A stretch of 64,000 nt of DNA from Pseudarthrobacter phenanthrenivorans. GTDB taxonomy: Bacteria > Actinomycetota > Actinomycetes > Actinomycetales > Micrococcaceae. The position numbers and the translations under genes are program-made. Positions within the stretch are counted from its first letter, which is position 1, and every line of letters begins with the position of its first letter. Below, in pieces: positions 29,504-41,887 of the stretch. The DNA lies in assembly GCF_000813845.1 (NCBI RefSeq), contig NZ_JWTB01000010.1, positions 79,894-143,893 of the forward strand, read 5' to 3'. The notes beneath the pieces were generated by a model. The model was not told the origin of the DNA. It searched no databases and saw only the letters and a program-made list of their open reading frames with translations.

Positions 29504-29562
29504 GCAATGCCAGGCTGATTGGCTTAAGCCATATTCGGACGGGCTACGTGTGGCTGGCCGTC

Positions 29563-29829
29563 CTAGGAAGCGCGGCGTGCACGGGCAGCACGGCGCTTGA
29601 GGGCCCGGCGCTCGTCCTCACTCATACCACCCCAGACACCGGCGTCCTGGCCGGACTCAAGGGCCCACTGCAGGCAAGTGTCTACGACCGGGCAGCGGCG
29701 GCAGACGCTCTTGGCTTCCTCGATTTGCAGGAGGGCCGGTCCTGTATTTCCGACGGGGAAGAACAGTTCCGGGTCCTTGTCGAGGCACGCTGCGCGGTTA
29801 CGCCAATCCATGCTGATCAGTTGCTCCAT
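29563..29829 (-). CDS. WhiB-family iron-sulfur regulator (WhiB1/WblE type)
   Basis: This 88-residue protein has the four cluster cysteines C15, C43, C46 and C52 (C...CxxC...C), the turn GVWGG (64-68) and a basic C-terminal tail (RRALKRRAARARR). The sequence PELFFPVGNTGPALLQIEEAK is that of the WhiB1/WblE branch, essential nitric-oxide-sensitive regulators that bind the housekeeping sigma factor. ATG 29829 gives MEQLISMDWR; ATG 29811 (MDWR) is an alternative start. Upstream at 29880-29894 is a GC-only hairpin (GGGCCC-TTG-GGGCCC) in the leader. Confidence 0.93.
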   Translation of the reverse strand: MEQLISMDWRNRAACLDKDPELFFPVGNTGPALLQIEEAKSVCRRCPVVDTCLQWALESGQDAGVWGGMSEDERRALKRRAARARRAS

Positions 29830-30042
29830 TTCTGGGAAGAGCCTTTGTGAAATTATTCACTAGTGGCTACAAAGGAAAAGGGCCCTTGGGGCCCCCTTGG
29901 TCATCTGCATTCAAGCCTGTCATGTTAACGCTGTGTAAACAAGGGGTAAGAACGCACGATATCCCTCGAAACCCTGAGCGATACATCACAGTGGCGGCTC
30001 CGGCCCTCACCAGTGTCCGACTATGTCCGGTAGGGTGCGAGT

Positions 30043-30528
30043 GTGTCAAGACCCCCCGCAGAACCAGCAGGCAGCGCATCTTCTCCCGACGGCCACGACG
30101 GGATGACCCCTCCGGGCGGTCACCTGCCGGGCACTGTCCCCGGCGCGGCAAAAGTGGTGGCCATTGTTGCAGCTGCCGAGGCCACCGCCCTCCTCGCCGC
30201 TGCCGGCTGGTACGCCTACGAGTTGCTCTCTGGAAGCCCTGTCCTGTCATTCTGGGGAGCTGTTTTCACCCTCGGCCTCCTGCTGGCCTTTTCAGCGTGG
30301 CTGTTTGCTGTGGCTGTTTTTCTTTACCGCGGGTACCGCTGGACCCGGGCCGCTGCGCTGGTAGCGCAATTGTTCGTCCTGACCATTGGAGTGCCGGCGC
30401 TGACCAGCGGGCTGGTCCTGCCCGGGCTGGCAATGCTGGTTCCGGCGATCGTCGCCATTGTCCTCCTGTTTTCCACCCCAGTGATCACCCATGCCTCCCG
30501 GACAGGTAGCGCACCTCCCGCCCTCTGA
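30043..30528 (+). CDS. small four-helix membrane protein, unknown function
   Basis: This 161-residue protein has a polar N-terminus (about 35 residues, Pro/Gly-rich) and four hydrophobic segments near residues 38-60, 66-90, 105-125 and 127-150, including WYAYELLSGSPVLSFWGAVF and FLYRGYRWTRAAALVAQ. It belongs to a type of small membrane protein common in Micrococcales whose function I do not know. GTG start, no strong ribosome site. It faces the FtsK-like gene tail to tail across 98 bases in which I see only a weak hairpin (GTCTT-CTC-AAGAC, 30606-30618). Confidence 0.7.
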   Translation: MSRPPAEPAGSASSPDGHDGMTPPGGHLPGTVPGAAKVVAIVAAAEATALLAAAGWYAYELLSGSPVLSFWGAVFTLGLLLAFSAWLFAVAVFLYRGYRWTRAAALVAQLFVLTIGVPALTSGLVLPGLAMLVPAIVAIVLLFSTPVITHASRTGSAPPAL

Positions 30529-30626
30529 GGTGGCCGCGGTCGACGGTCGATGTCTTTTCCGGCGTTGACCACTGGTTAGGGGTCCGTGCCCCACGGCCGG
30601 GACCTGTCTTCTCAAGACGTGTGCCC

Positions 30627-32561
30627 TTATCCAGGCCCGGCTGCCTTCTCTCCCGGGCCTCCCCACGCCACCTGCAGGGCGAGGGACATGCCCCCGGAAA
30701 TGAGGACACCACGTCCGGGCGGGGAGTGCGGCTCCACTTCGAAGCGGACCCCGTAGAAGTCGCCGTCGGCAAAGGATCGGGGGCCCAGCAGCAGTCCCAC
30801 CCCTGAGGCCCTCGCACCCATCATGAGTGGAACGCGCTGGATAAGGGCGGGGCTGTAGGCGGCGGCAACCACGAGCGAATGGCCCAAGGCGTTTAACTGC
30901 TCCAGCGCCCTCCACTCCGGCGGGGCAAGGAGGTCGACGTCATCGACGAGCAGAACGGTCTCCCGTGGCAGTACGCCTCCCTCGGACTGCAGGAGCACGT
31001 CCGCCCAGCAGTCTTGCGTGGACGTAGGAGATCCGGATGGCAGGCACCACGGCTGATCAGGGTTAAGCGCCACCAAGGACTTCAGGGTATTGCTCCTGCC
31101 GCTTCCGGGGTTGCCAAGAACAGCCACGACGCCGGCATGCGGAAGCCGGACGGAGACCGCGCCCACCTCGTCCCCGGCCACTCCGAGGAGTACCTCCTGA
31201 TGCCTGCCACCCCCCTGGATCTGCCCCGCACTGCTGCTCCCACCCCGACGAAGTGGATTCCCGCCCACTGGCTGCAGTGCCGGCTTGCCCGGCTTCGACG
31301 ACGAAGGGCGTGCAACCGTCAGTTCCGCCAAGGCTGCCACCTGGCCTGTTGTGATGACGGCGGGGAGGGGATCCACGCGAAATGGCGGTGACAAGGCCTT
31401 CGGGTGTTTGGAAGCGTTCACGTCACCGCCCTCCCGACCTGGATGTCGGTAAAGCTGACAGACAGCAGGGCCATCTCCAGCGATGGGACCGAAGGCCACT
31501 GCCCTGCCTTCGACTGCCACAGTGGCAGGCATCCTGGGCCACAGTGCCCGGCTTTCCTCCGTGGATCCAGCCGGGAAGTAAAAGCGGTTCGGAACGGCAG
31601 CGAAGAATCTGGCGGTAACCAACTCCCGCTCTCCCGACAGCAGCAGTGTAATTCCCGCCATGGCGCCGTCGCGGACGAGGTCATGGACCAGATCCTCTGC
31701 CCACGCCAACGGCCCCGACCGGAAAGCGGAAACCCAGGACCCCCACCCTGAAATGGCGACAGTGAGAGGTATGTGCTCAGCCGCTGGTTGGGCCAGGCGC
31801 CGGCCCAGTTCCCCGACAAGCCGCTCAAGCACGCGTACCCCTCGCCGAAGATCGTGTACTCCTGCATGCGCACCTGTCCGACTTTCGCCGGCGAGCCCCA
31901 GGAAGCTTCCCGCCCCGTCGAGGAAGTAAAAATGTGTTTCACTGGGGCTGTCCATCAAACGGTCAATCATCGCTGCCAAGGACCCTGCGGCCCCGGAAGC
32001 GGGGCCGCCGATAAAGGCCGCATGGCTATGGACCTCAGGACGCCACACCAAGTACTCCACCTTTTGTTTGCCAGGTAGATCCATCAAGCCAAGCCTTACC
32101 TGGCCACTTGAGCGCTCGGGCGCTTGGCACCAGGATTCAAAAAATGCAGAACCGGCTGAACAGTCCGGAGCACTTTCCTCCAGGTCCATCGGCAGGGGAG
32201 GAACGACAGGTTTCCTCGGATCCGGCACGCCCCCGGCAGCGCAGAGGCTGCTCACCATTGCCACCAGTGGTTCCACGGCCTGTGCTGGAGTCAGTGGACT
32301 GGGCGCCTCCGGTACCGGGTGGGCCGGAGGCCGGGCGAGGCAATCGGTTGTCAGGTGGACGGCGATGCCCGGCATCCGGAATTCCCCTCCGCCGGAAGCG
32401 GAGGACGCCGCCTGGAACTCCTCCGCCGGCTCCGTCCCCCGCGCCAGGAAGGCACGGCCCGGGGTGTTAACACTGATGGCCGCCGCCGCGGGAATTGATG
32501 ATGTCGACCGATTCCATGTCGGACTGCACCCGGAGGGCGATGCTGGAGGTGACATTTGCAC
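30627..32561 (-). CDS. C-terminal part of FHA-FtsK/EccC-like ATPase (second and third ATPase domains), after a +1 frameshift
   Basis: Read in frame, this open frame continues the FtsK protein of the preceding ORF. The genuine part begins near 32491 (AAAISVNTPGRAFLARG) and runs to the stop at 30627, about 620 residues. The second ATPase-like domain is degenerate; the third has a Walker A-like GNPGSGRSNT and Walker B-like TVLLVDDVDLL. This is the three-ATPase plan of EccC/YukBA proteins of type VII secretion. The first ~23 codons upstream of 32491 are shadow sequence opposite the first ORF and have no ribosome site, so independent translation is unlikely. Confidence 0.65.
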   Translation of the reverse strand: MQMSPPASPSGCSPTWNRSTSSIPAAAAISVNTPGRAFLARGTEPAEEFQAASSASGGGEFRMPGIAVHLTTDCLARPPAHPVPEAPSPLTPAQAVEPLVAMVSSLCAAGGVPDPRKPVVPPLPMDLEESAPDCSAGSAFFESWCQAPERSSGQVRLGLMDLPGKQKVEYLVWRPEVHSHAAFIGGPASGAAGSLAAMIDRLMDSPSETHFYFLDGAGSFLGLAGESRTGAHAGVHDLRRGVRVLERLVGELGRRLAQPAAEHIPLTVAISGWGSWVSAFRSGPLAWAEDLVHDLVRDGAMAGITLLLSGERELVTARFFAAVPNRFYFPAGSTEESRALWPRMPATVAVEGRAVAFGPIAGDGPAVCQLYRHPGREGGDVNASKHPKALSPPFRVDPLPAVITTGQVAALAELTVARPSSSKPGKPALQPVGGNPLRRGGSSSAGQIQGGGRHQEVLLGVAGDEVGAVSVRLPHAGVVAVLGNPGSGRSNTLKSLVALNPDQPWCLPSGSPTSTQDCWADVLLQSEGGVLPRETVLLVDDVDLLAPPEWRALEQLNALGHSLVVAAAYSPALIQRVPLMMGARASGVGLLLGPRSFADGDFYGVRFEVEPHSPPGRGVLISGGMSLALQVAWGGPGEKAAGPG

Positions 32562-34737
32562 GGATGTCCGCGGTCAAGGCTCCTTGGGGCCTCTGGGTTG
32601 CCATGACCAGATGGATGCCCAATGACCGCCCAATGGATGCCAGGCGCATCAGTTCACGGAGGGTCTCCGGTGCTTCATCAACGAGCATCCTGAACTCATC
32701 AATCACAATGATCAAGTGCGGGAGGACAAGTTCGTGGGCCCCCGGTGTGTTCCGGTACATGGAGATGTCGGGGACGTCCGCCGCAGCAAGGCGTCTTTCC
32801 CGCAGTTGGACCTCGGCGCGAAGTGATGTCAGCGTCCGCTCCAGTTCCGGAACGGAAAGATCCGTCTGCAGCCCGACGCAGTGGACAAGCCTGCTGAGCG
32901 GGCCGAGACCGGAACCGCCCTTGAAGTCGATGAAGAAGAAGTTGACCCGTTCGGGCGGGTAGCTCAGTGCCAGTGCAAGCGTGAGGCTCCGGAGGAGCTC
33001 GGACTTTCCCGCGCCGGTGGTGCCCGCCACCAGTAGGTGTGGCCCATCCGACCGGAGATCCAGCATTCGGGTTCCCGCCGCGCTGACACCCACGGGGACC
33101 GCCAGGCTGTCGTCCTGTCCACTGGAGTTCCACCGTTCGATCGTGGCGGCGGCCGTCAAGGGGAGGACGTCGTGCAGGCTGCACGCCGTGGGCACACCGT
33201 TCGGCTGTTCCTCTTTCCGCCGAGCGCTGCCAGCCAGGGACCGGCAGAAATTTGTGAACACGTCCTCCGGCGCAAGGTCCGCGACAAAGAGGGTTTGGTC
33301 GCCATCCATACGGAGGACTGAATTCCGCCCCGACAACAGGACATCGGCCTCGGGGCACACTCCGTCCGACGGCTGGAAGTGAAGTACAGCCCACCCCTGT
33401 TGAAGGGCGGCTTCACACACGGAGTTCCCGGCCACCGTGGGGCCTTCTCCCAACAGCAGAAGGACTCCGCGCTCGCAGCCTTGGGGAAGTTTGCCCTTAA
33501 CTGTGTCCACGCCAGCCAGGGTTCCCGATAACAGAGTCACCCGGGGAAGAAACCGGGCAGCGAGTGGCAGGTCGTCCGGGCGTCCATGGATCAGGACATG
33601 CGTCCTGCACCCGGAGGGGTACCCTGCCAGTTGCATCAGCAGCGACCTGATGGCGCCGTCGACTGCACGGCGCGGGCCAGCCACAGTGGTCAGCGGACGG
33701 GCGGGGTCGAGGCGGACTGGCACCATGCCGGCCGAGGGAACGGGTTTGACATCGCCTGCGCCTTCAATTCGCACGTTCGCCGCCTGTTCTGCCATCCCCA
33801 GCCGCAACCAGACGCCCTCGTTGGACTCAGGACTGGGCGCCTCCGCAGCTTGCCCGGCCGCAAGAGCTACCAGCGGTAGGGACGGTGCGGACCGTCGTCG
33901 TCGTTCCCTGTCCTTCCGGACGGCTTCCTGTACCGCCAGCGACAATTGCCGCCGCTGGCGGCGTCCGTTGGCTGCCGGTATCAGGGCGGAAAATACCGAG
34001 GCAGCAGAGAACACCAGGAACATCCACATCCCTGTAAATACGGCCAGGAGGATTCCGATCGCCAGGGGGAGCATCGCGGTCAGAAGCAGGCCCAGGCGGT
34101 TGCCCGGGTCGGTGCGGCCTGGCACCACGATAGGTTCCGCAACCGACCTGCCAGCGTCTTCAAGAACTCTTCCCGGCAGATCAGCGAACACCAGTGACAA
34201 GCAGGACTGCCCGCACCTGATGCGGGAATCGGTGGTGATGACTGCGTTGCGGATCCTTTCACCGTCAACAAATGTGCCGTTGGCGCTGTCCAGGTCGACC
34301 AGGATGATGTTCGTCTCCGTGACGACGACGCGTGCATGTTCACGCGAGAGTTCAGGGTCCGGAATGACGACCCGCGTACCGCTGCGGCCGATGCTGTAGC
34401 TGCCACGGCGGAGCGGTACGACGGTTCCCGCTGCTGCTCCGCTGTCCACAGTGAGGGCCAATTGGGCTGGAACGTCGTCAGCCCGGCGCCGCGTCCGTGT
34501 GCTGGCGGGCGCCGACCCGCAGTCGACGAGCACTGCCGCCTCGACAAGGGGATGAGTGCCGACGACGAGGGAACGAAGGTCCTCACCACCAACATTGACG
34601 GTGCCCGCGCCGAACTTGCACGCCAATTGTTCGTGAATGGCGTGGCCGGGCGTGCCGCCGGGAGCATCGATGGACAATTCCAGGGATTGCTGAAGGCGGG
34701 ATCCCGGGCCGGCGACCAAGGTGCAATTAAGCGTCAT
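32467..34737 (-). CDS. FHA domain-FtsK/SpoIIIE ATPase (EccC/EssC-like), N-terminal part
   Basis: A 756-residue ORF. An N-terminal region is followed by a FHA domain (about 108-170; GSYSIGRSG, SREHARVVV, SANGTFVDG), which binds phospho-Thr peptides. Two membrane segments lie near 218-255. The first FtsK/SpoIIIE ATPase domain has Walker A LLVAGTTGAGKSE, Walker B LIIVIDEF and the MATQRPQGALTADIRANVTSSIALRV motif. FHA plus FtsK resembles EssC of Firmicutes type VII systems. It stops at 32467 a few codons after DIINS, where homologues continue; the continuation is in the +1 frame. No WXG100, EccB/D/E or mycosin gene is nearby. A TTATCCACA box precedes it. Confidence 0.8.
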   Translation of the reverse strand: MTLNCTLVAGPGSRLQQSLELSIDAPGGTPGHAIHEQLACKFGAGTVNVGGEDLRSLVVGTHPLVEAAVLVDCGSAPASTRTRRRADDVPAQLALTVDSGAAAGTVVPLRRGSYSIGRSGTRVVIPDPELSREHARVVVTETNIILVDLDSANGTFVDGERIRNAVITTDSRIRCGQSCLSLVFADLPGRVLEDAGRSVAEPIVVPGRTDPGNRLGLLLTAMLPLAIGILLAVFTGMWMFLVFSAASVFSALIPAANGRRQRRQLSLAVQEAVRKDRERRRRSAPSLPLVALAAGQAAEAPSPESNEGVWLRLGMAEQAANVRIEGAGDVKPVPSAGMVPVRLDPARPLTTVAGPRRAVDGAIRSLLMQLAGYPSGCRTHVLIHGRPDDLPLAARFLPRVTLLSGTLAGVDTVKGKLPQGCERGVLLLLGEGPTVAGNSVCEAALQQGWAVLHFQPSDGVCPEADVLLSGRNSVLRMDGDQTLFVADLAPEDVFTNFCRSLAGSARRKEEQPNGVPTACSLHDVLPLTAAATIERWNSSGQDDSLAVPVGVSAAGTRMLDLRSDGPHLLVAGTTGAGKSELLRSLTLALALSYPPERVNFFFIDFKGGSGLGPLSRLVHCVGLQTDLSVPELERTLTSLRAEVQLRERRLAAADVPDISMYRNTPGAHELVLPHLIIVIDEFRMLVDEAPETLRELMRLASIGRSLGIHLVMATQRPQGALTADIRANVTSSIALRVQSDMESVDIINSRGGGHQC
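32476..32491 (-). other. apparent +1 frameshift site in the FtsK-like gene
   Basis: The plus strand reads TGGCCGCCGCCGCGGG; on the coding strand this is a short GCG/GGC repeat right after AATTCC (Asn-Ser). Dropping one base here joins DIINS to AAAAISVNTPGRAF, giving the continuous sequence expected for the family. It could be a real mutation, an assembly error in a GC repeat, or recoding. Confidence 0.6.
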
Positions 34738-34811
34738 GTGTTGGCGTCCTTCGTACGTTTCCCCACACGCTAGCCAGGGGGTAAAGCACGTCCCAGGTGA
34801 ACCACGCCCTA

Positions 34812-34820
34812 TGTGGATAA
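34812..34820 (-). promoter_or_regulatory. TTATCCACA box before the FHA-FtsK gene
   Basis: Perfect TTATCCACA on the minus strand, continuing TAGGGC as in the comF site. Exactly 39 bases separate it from TAGCGT (34772-34767, minus), a TANNNT -10 candidate lying 29 bases before the FtsK ATG. It points toward the FtsK gene, away from glf. Confidence 0.5.
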
Positions 34821-34860
34821 AACGCTAGGGTCGTGTGCAGCATCACAGGGGGAGGCCTGA

Positions 34861-38152
<3,292 letters not shown>

Positions 38153-38156
<4 letters not shown>

Positions 38157-39034
38157 GCGCACTTGTATCCGGGGAGTTAACCACTCCCGGACTCGGAGGT
38201 GGCCTCCGGGATATCAGGCAGTCAGGCTTCCTGTTGAAGCTGCTGGTCCGCAAGGAGCTGAAGGTACGCTACCGGGGCTCCGTGCTGGGTCTGCTCTGGT
38301 CGTATGTGAAGCCGGGCGTGCAGTTCATCGTGTTCTACGTTGCCCTCGGAGTCTTCCTCGGCCTCGAACGAAGCGCGCGGAATCCCGAGGGTCTGGCCAA
38401 TTACGCCGTCTACCTGTTTTCCGGCATCGTCCTGATCAACTTCTTCTCCGAAGCGCTGGGAAATGCAGCGAGGTCAATAGTCAACAACGGAAACCTCATC
38501 AAGAAGATTTATCTTCCACGCGAGTTGTTCCCTGTGGCTTCGGTGTGGGTGTCGGCAGTGCACTTCTTTCCGCAGCTGGTGGTGCTCGTGATCGGGTGCC
38601 TTTTCGCCGGCTGGCACCCCAATGTGTTCCAGCTGCTCGCGGCCGTTGCCGGTTTTGTCATCGTTGCCCTGCTTGCTACAGGGCTGGGACTTCTGTTCGG
38701 CGCGGCAAACGTCTACTTCCGCGACTCAGAAAACCTTGTGGATATGCTCCTGATGGTAGCCACCTGGGCTTCGCCCGTGATGTATGCCTGGTCTATGGTG
38801 CAGGAGAAGCTGGGAGCGGGGTGGTTTGCCGTCTATCAGGCAAATCCGATAACCATCGGTGTGGAATTGTTCCACTACGCGTTCTGGTTCCCGACGACTG
38901 ACGGATCAGTCGCCATGCCCCCGAATCTGTTCACTCTTTGGTTGCCAATTGGACTGGGAGTCGCCTTGGCGGTCCTCGTCCTGGGCCAGTTCACCTTTCG
39001 GCGCCTTGAGGGCCGTTTTGCGCAGGAGCTTTAA
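38153..39034 (+). CDS. ABC-2 polysaccharide exporter, permease subunit (Wzm type)
   Basis: A 293-residue membrane protein with six hydrophobic segments and the ABC-2 start LKLLVRKELKVRYRGSVLGLLWSYVKP, typical of Wzm/RfbA/TagG permeases that export lipid-linked polysaccharides. GTG 38153 overlaps the glfT2-like stop by four bases (GTGA); the frame is open upstream into that gene. The ATPase gene follows with no gap. In mycobacteria the Rv3781/Rv3783 pair flips lipid-linked galactan, which fits this context. Confidence 0.9.
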
Positions 39035-39760
39035 GTGGTCAACGCAATTGAAGTTTCCGACATCAGCAAACAGTTTGTCCTCCGCCACACGCGCTCCATC
39101 AAGGAAGCCGTTGTTTGGCTCGTGAAGGGACGCAAGGGTGACCTCTCTGAAAAGTTTCACGCGCTCAAGAATGTGTCCGTTGACATCGAGGCAGGGGAAA
39201 CCGTTGCCCTCCTGGGCCTGAACGGTTCAGGAAAGTCCACCCTGCTCAAGCACATTTCCGGAGTCATGCTCCCGGACACCGGATCGGTGAAGACAAGGGG
39301 CCGGGTCGCGGGACTCATCGAAGTAGGAGCAGGTTTCCACCCGGACCTGTCCGGGCGCGACAACGTGTTCCTCAACGGCGCCATCCTGGGTATGACCGAA
39401 CAGCAGATCAAGGACCGGTTCGACGACATTGTCGAGTTCTCCGAGATCGGCCAGTTCATTGATACTGAGGTCAAGTTTTACTCGTCAGGAATGTACCTGC
39501 GACTGGCCTTTTCCGTTGCTGTGCACACAGACCCTGAAGTCTTCCTGATCGATGAAATCCTCGCGGTAGGCGATGAGCCTTTCCAGCGGAAATGTATCGA
39601 CAAGATCCAGGAACTGGCGCGGGACGGCAAGACCCTGGTTGTGGTGAGTCATGACCTGGACCTTGTCTCCAGGATCTGCAGGCGGGGTGTTCTCCTTAAG
39701 CATGGGGAGCTGATCTTCGACGGACCGATCCACGAGGCTGTTGGCCTTTTGCGGAATTGA
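39035..39760 (+). CDS. ABC polysaccharide exporter, ATPase subunit (Wzt type)
   Basis: A 241-residue ATPase with Walker A GLNGSGKST (about 61-69), the Q-loop region, signature YSSGMYLRLAFSVA (about 149-162) and Walker B VFLIDEILAVGD. The N-terminal SIKEAVVWLVKG stretch is typical of O-antigen/teichoic acid exporters. No C-terminal carbohydrate-binding domain is present, so the export is likely not coupled to chain-end recognition by this subunit. Its GTG start directly abuts the permease stop (TAA GTG). It works with the preceding permease. Confidence 0.92.
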   Translation: MVNAIEVSDISKQFVLRHTRSIKEAVVWLVKGRKGDLSEKFHALKNVSVDIEAGETVALLGLNGSGKSTLLKHISGVMLPDTGSVKTRGRVAGLIEVGAGFHPDLSGRDNVFLNGAILGMTEQQIKDRFDDIVEFSEIGQFIDTEVKFYSSGMYLRLAFSVAVHTDPEVFLIDEILAVGDEPFQRKCIDKIQELARDGKTLVVVSHDLDLVSRICRRGVLLKHGELIFDGPIHEAVGLLRN

Positions 39761-39871
39761 CTCATTAGCTCTTTTTCACGGGTTCTGGTTTGCGCCTCCC
39801 GTTGTGATTTCAGATCGATGCTGCGGAGAACCCAGAAATTTTCCGCGCTCCGATAAACGTACGGAGGATTC

Positions 39872-41887
39872 TTGTCTTGGTTTGACGCGGTACCACAGTT
39901 CGTCCTCGCGGTGGCACTGCTGATGATCCCAGGCCTGGTCGTTGTCCTTGCGGCCCGGCTGAGTGCATTCCGGGCTCTAGCAGCAGCCCCGGGCATCAGC
40001 GTGTCCATCGTCGCCGTGGCAGCCATGCTGGCGCCCCTCGTTGGAGCCAGTTGGTCCCTGCTGCCTGTGGTAGTGGTAACCGTGGGAGTCTCCGCGATAG
40101 CGTTTGCAGTGTCTTTCCTGATCAGGAAGAGGCCAAGCGTGGTTACGGAAACATTGGACGACCGGCCGCGCTACTGGTTGCCCGTGTCGTTGGCCTCGAT
40201 CGCCGCGGCTTCTGTCCTGATCGGCCGCCGATTGCTGAACGCCATCGGTTCCCCAGAGTCGTTCTCCCAGACTTTCGACAATGTGTTCCATCTGAACGCA
40301 GTACGCTACATTCTCGACACCGGTTCCGGTTCATCCCTCACCCTGAATACCATGACCGGGGCTGGTTCGTATCCCGCGGCCTGGCACGACCTTGTCTCGT
40401 TGCTCGTCAGCGTAGGTGGCGGCGAAATAACTACGGCCGTAAACGTCGTCAATATTGCCGTGGCCGCTTTCGTTTGGCCGCTCGGATGCGTGTATCTGGC
40501 TCAAGCTGTGTGGGGCCGTCGTCCCGCCGTCACTCTGGCTGCAGGCATCTTGTCGGCGGCCTTCGGGGCCTTTCCGATTTCCCTGCTGGACTTCGGGGTT
40601 CTTTATCCAAACTTTTTGGCACTGGCCTTGCTGCCCCTGGCGTTGGCCTTGGGGCTCGACGCTATTGGCCTGACCACTGAGGCCCAGGGTTCAAAGATCA
40701 TGAGCCTGCTGCTGTTGCTGGCCGTCCTTCCGGGCATGGCCCTTGCGCACCCCGGCGCCGCCATGGCATGGCTGGCTCTGATGTTGCCTCCGGCCCTCTA
40801 TGTTTACGTGCGGGTTTTCGCGGACATGCTCACGTTCAGGAGGGGCAGGAAACGTGTCACAGTCTCGCTCGTCCTGGGACTCATCTTCGTTGCCGCCGTC
40901 CTGCTGATCCGCCGTCTATGGGACATCGTACGTCCTCCGGCGGAGGCTGCTTTCTGGCCGCCAGTGGAGACAACGGGCCAGGCCATCGGAGAACTCATTG
41001 CCAGTTCAGCCATCGGGCGTCCCGTCGCGTGGGCAGTCATGGCACTGACGCTCCTTGGCATCTATCTCATCCTTCGCTCCGGCCGGCAACTCTGGCTGCT
41101 GGGAATCTACGCGGTCGCTGCAGTTCTCTTCGTCGTCGTCAGTTCCTTTCCGGCGGACGACTTCCGGCTAACTCTCACGGGCATCTGGTACAACGACCCG
41201 CCCCGCTTGGCGGCTCTTCTGCCAATCGTGACGATTCCAATCGCATGCAGGGGCGCCGTCGGGGTTTGGAAATGCCTGACGATAGCCTTGGCAGCCGGGG
41301 TCCGGTTCCTGGACAGCAGGCGGGGTTCACGCCCCTCAGAAGGGGTCGCCGGAGGCCGCAGGCTTGACCCCGCTGTTCTTGTTGCGGCAGGTGTGGTTAT
41401 GGTTTTCGTTCTGACTGGAGCCACGCAACGCGGAAATGTGGCACAGGCGCAAGCGTCCATGGCCGGGTCTTACCGTCTGGCCGAGGATTCGCCGCTGATA
41501 TCCAGTGATGAAATGGCACTCATCAAGCGGCTGCCCGCCGAAGTGCCCAAAGACGCTCTTATGGTGGGCAATCCCTGGAATGGCAGTTCCCTCGCTTACG
41601 CCTTCGCCGACCGCAAACTCGTCCAGTTGCATATCCTCAGCGCTGTTCCCCAAGGGGCAGCGCGCCTACTCAGCGGTCCTGCCCCCACGAAGGACGATCC
41701 GGCCGTATGCCCGGCCGTGGAGAGCCTCAAAATCGAGTACATCCTCGACTTCGGGCACCGTGAGGTACATGGCAGGGACAGCGGCTACAAAGGACTGGAT
41801 GCCCTGATAGCCGCAGGGATGACAACTCTCGAAGATTCTCAGGGTGACGCGAAACTCTACAAACTGAATCTGTGCCCTTCCTCATAG
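39872..41887 (+). CDS. polytopic membrane protein, DUF6541-like (probable GT-C type)
   Basis: A 671-residue protein with about 12-14 membrane segments and a short C-terminal soluble part (about 530-671, containing WNGSSLAYAFADRKLV and CPAVESLKIEYILDFG). The layout, with a large loop early (FDNVFHLNAVRYILDTG), is that of actinobacterial DUF6541 proteins, thought to be polyprenol-dependent (GT-C) sugar transferases. TTG 39872 is used because GGAGG lies four bases before it. It sits 111 bases after wzt and may be in the same transcript. The transferred sugar is unknown. Confidence 0.68.
   Translation: MSWFDAVPQFVLAVALLMIPGLVVVLAARLSAFRALAAAPGISVSIVAVAAMLAPLVGASWSLLPVVVVTVGVSAIAFAVSFLIRKRPSVVTETLDDRPRYWLPVSLASIAAASVLIGRRLLNAIGSPESFSQTFDNVFHLNAVRYILDTGSGSSLTLNTMTGAGSYPAAWHDLVSLLVSVGGGEITTAVNVVNIAVAAFVWPLGCVYLAQAVWGRRPAVTLAAGILSAAFGAFPISLLDFGVLYPNFLALALLPLALALGLDAIGLTTEAQGSKIMSLLLLLAVLPGMALAHPGAAMAWLALMLPPALYVYVRVFADMLTFRRGRKRVTVSLVLGLIFVAAVLLIRRLWDIVRPPAEAAFWPPVETTGQAIGELIASSAIGRPVAWAVMALTLLGIYLILRSGRQLWLLGIYAVAAVLFVVVSSFPADDFRLTLTGIWYNDPPRLAALLPIVTIPIACRGAVGVWKCLTIALAAGVRFLDSRRGSRPSEGVAGGRRLDPAVLVAAGVVMVFVLTGATQRGNVAQAQASMAGSYRLAEDSPLISSDEMALIKRLPAEVPKDALMVGNPWNGSSLAYAFADRKLVQLHILSAVPQGAARLLSGPAPTKDDPAVCPAVESLKIEYILDFGHREVHGRDSGYKGLDALIAAGMTTLEDSQGDAKLYKLNLCPSS

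Noticed and set aside
30529..30626. Small RNA or tRNA between the membrane-protein and FtsK-like genes
   Set aside because: No cloverleaf can be drawn and only a weak five-base stem is present.
32492..32561. Independent start for the C-terminal FtsK half at ATG 32561
   Set aside because: No ribosome site, and the first codons are a shadow of the first ORF in its conserved ATPase motif region.
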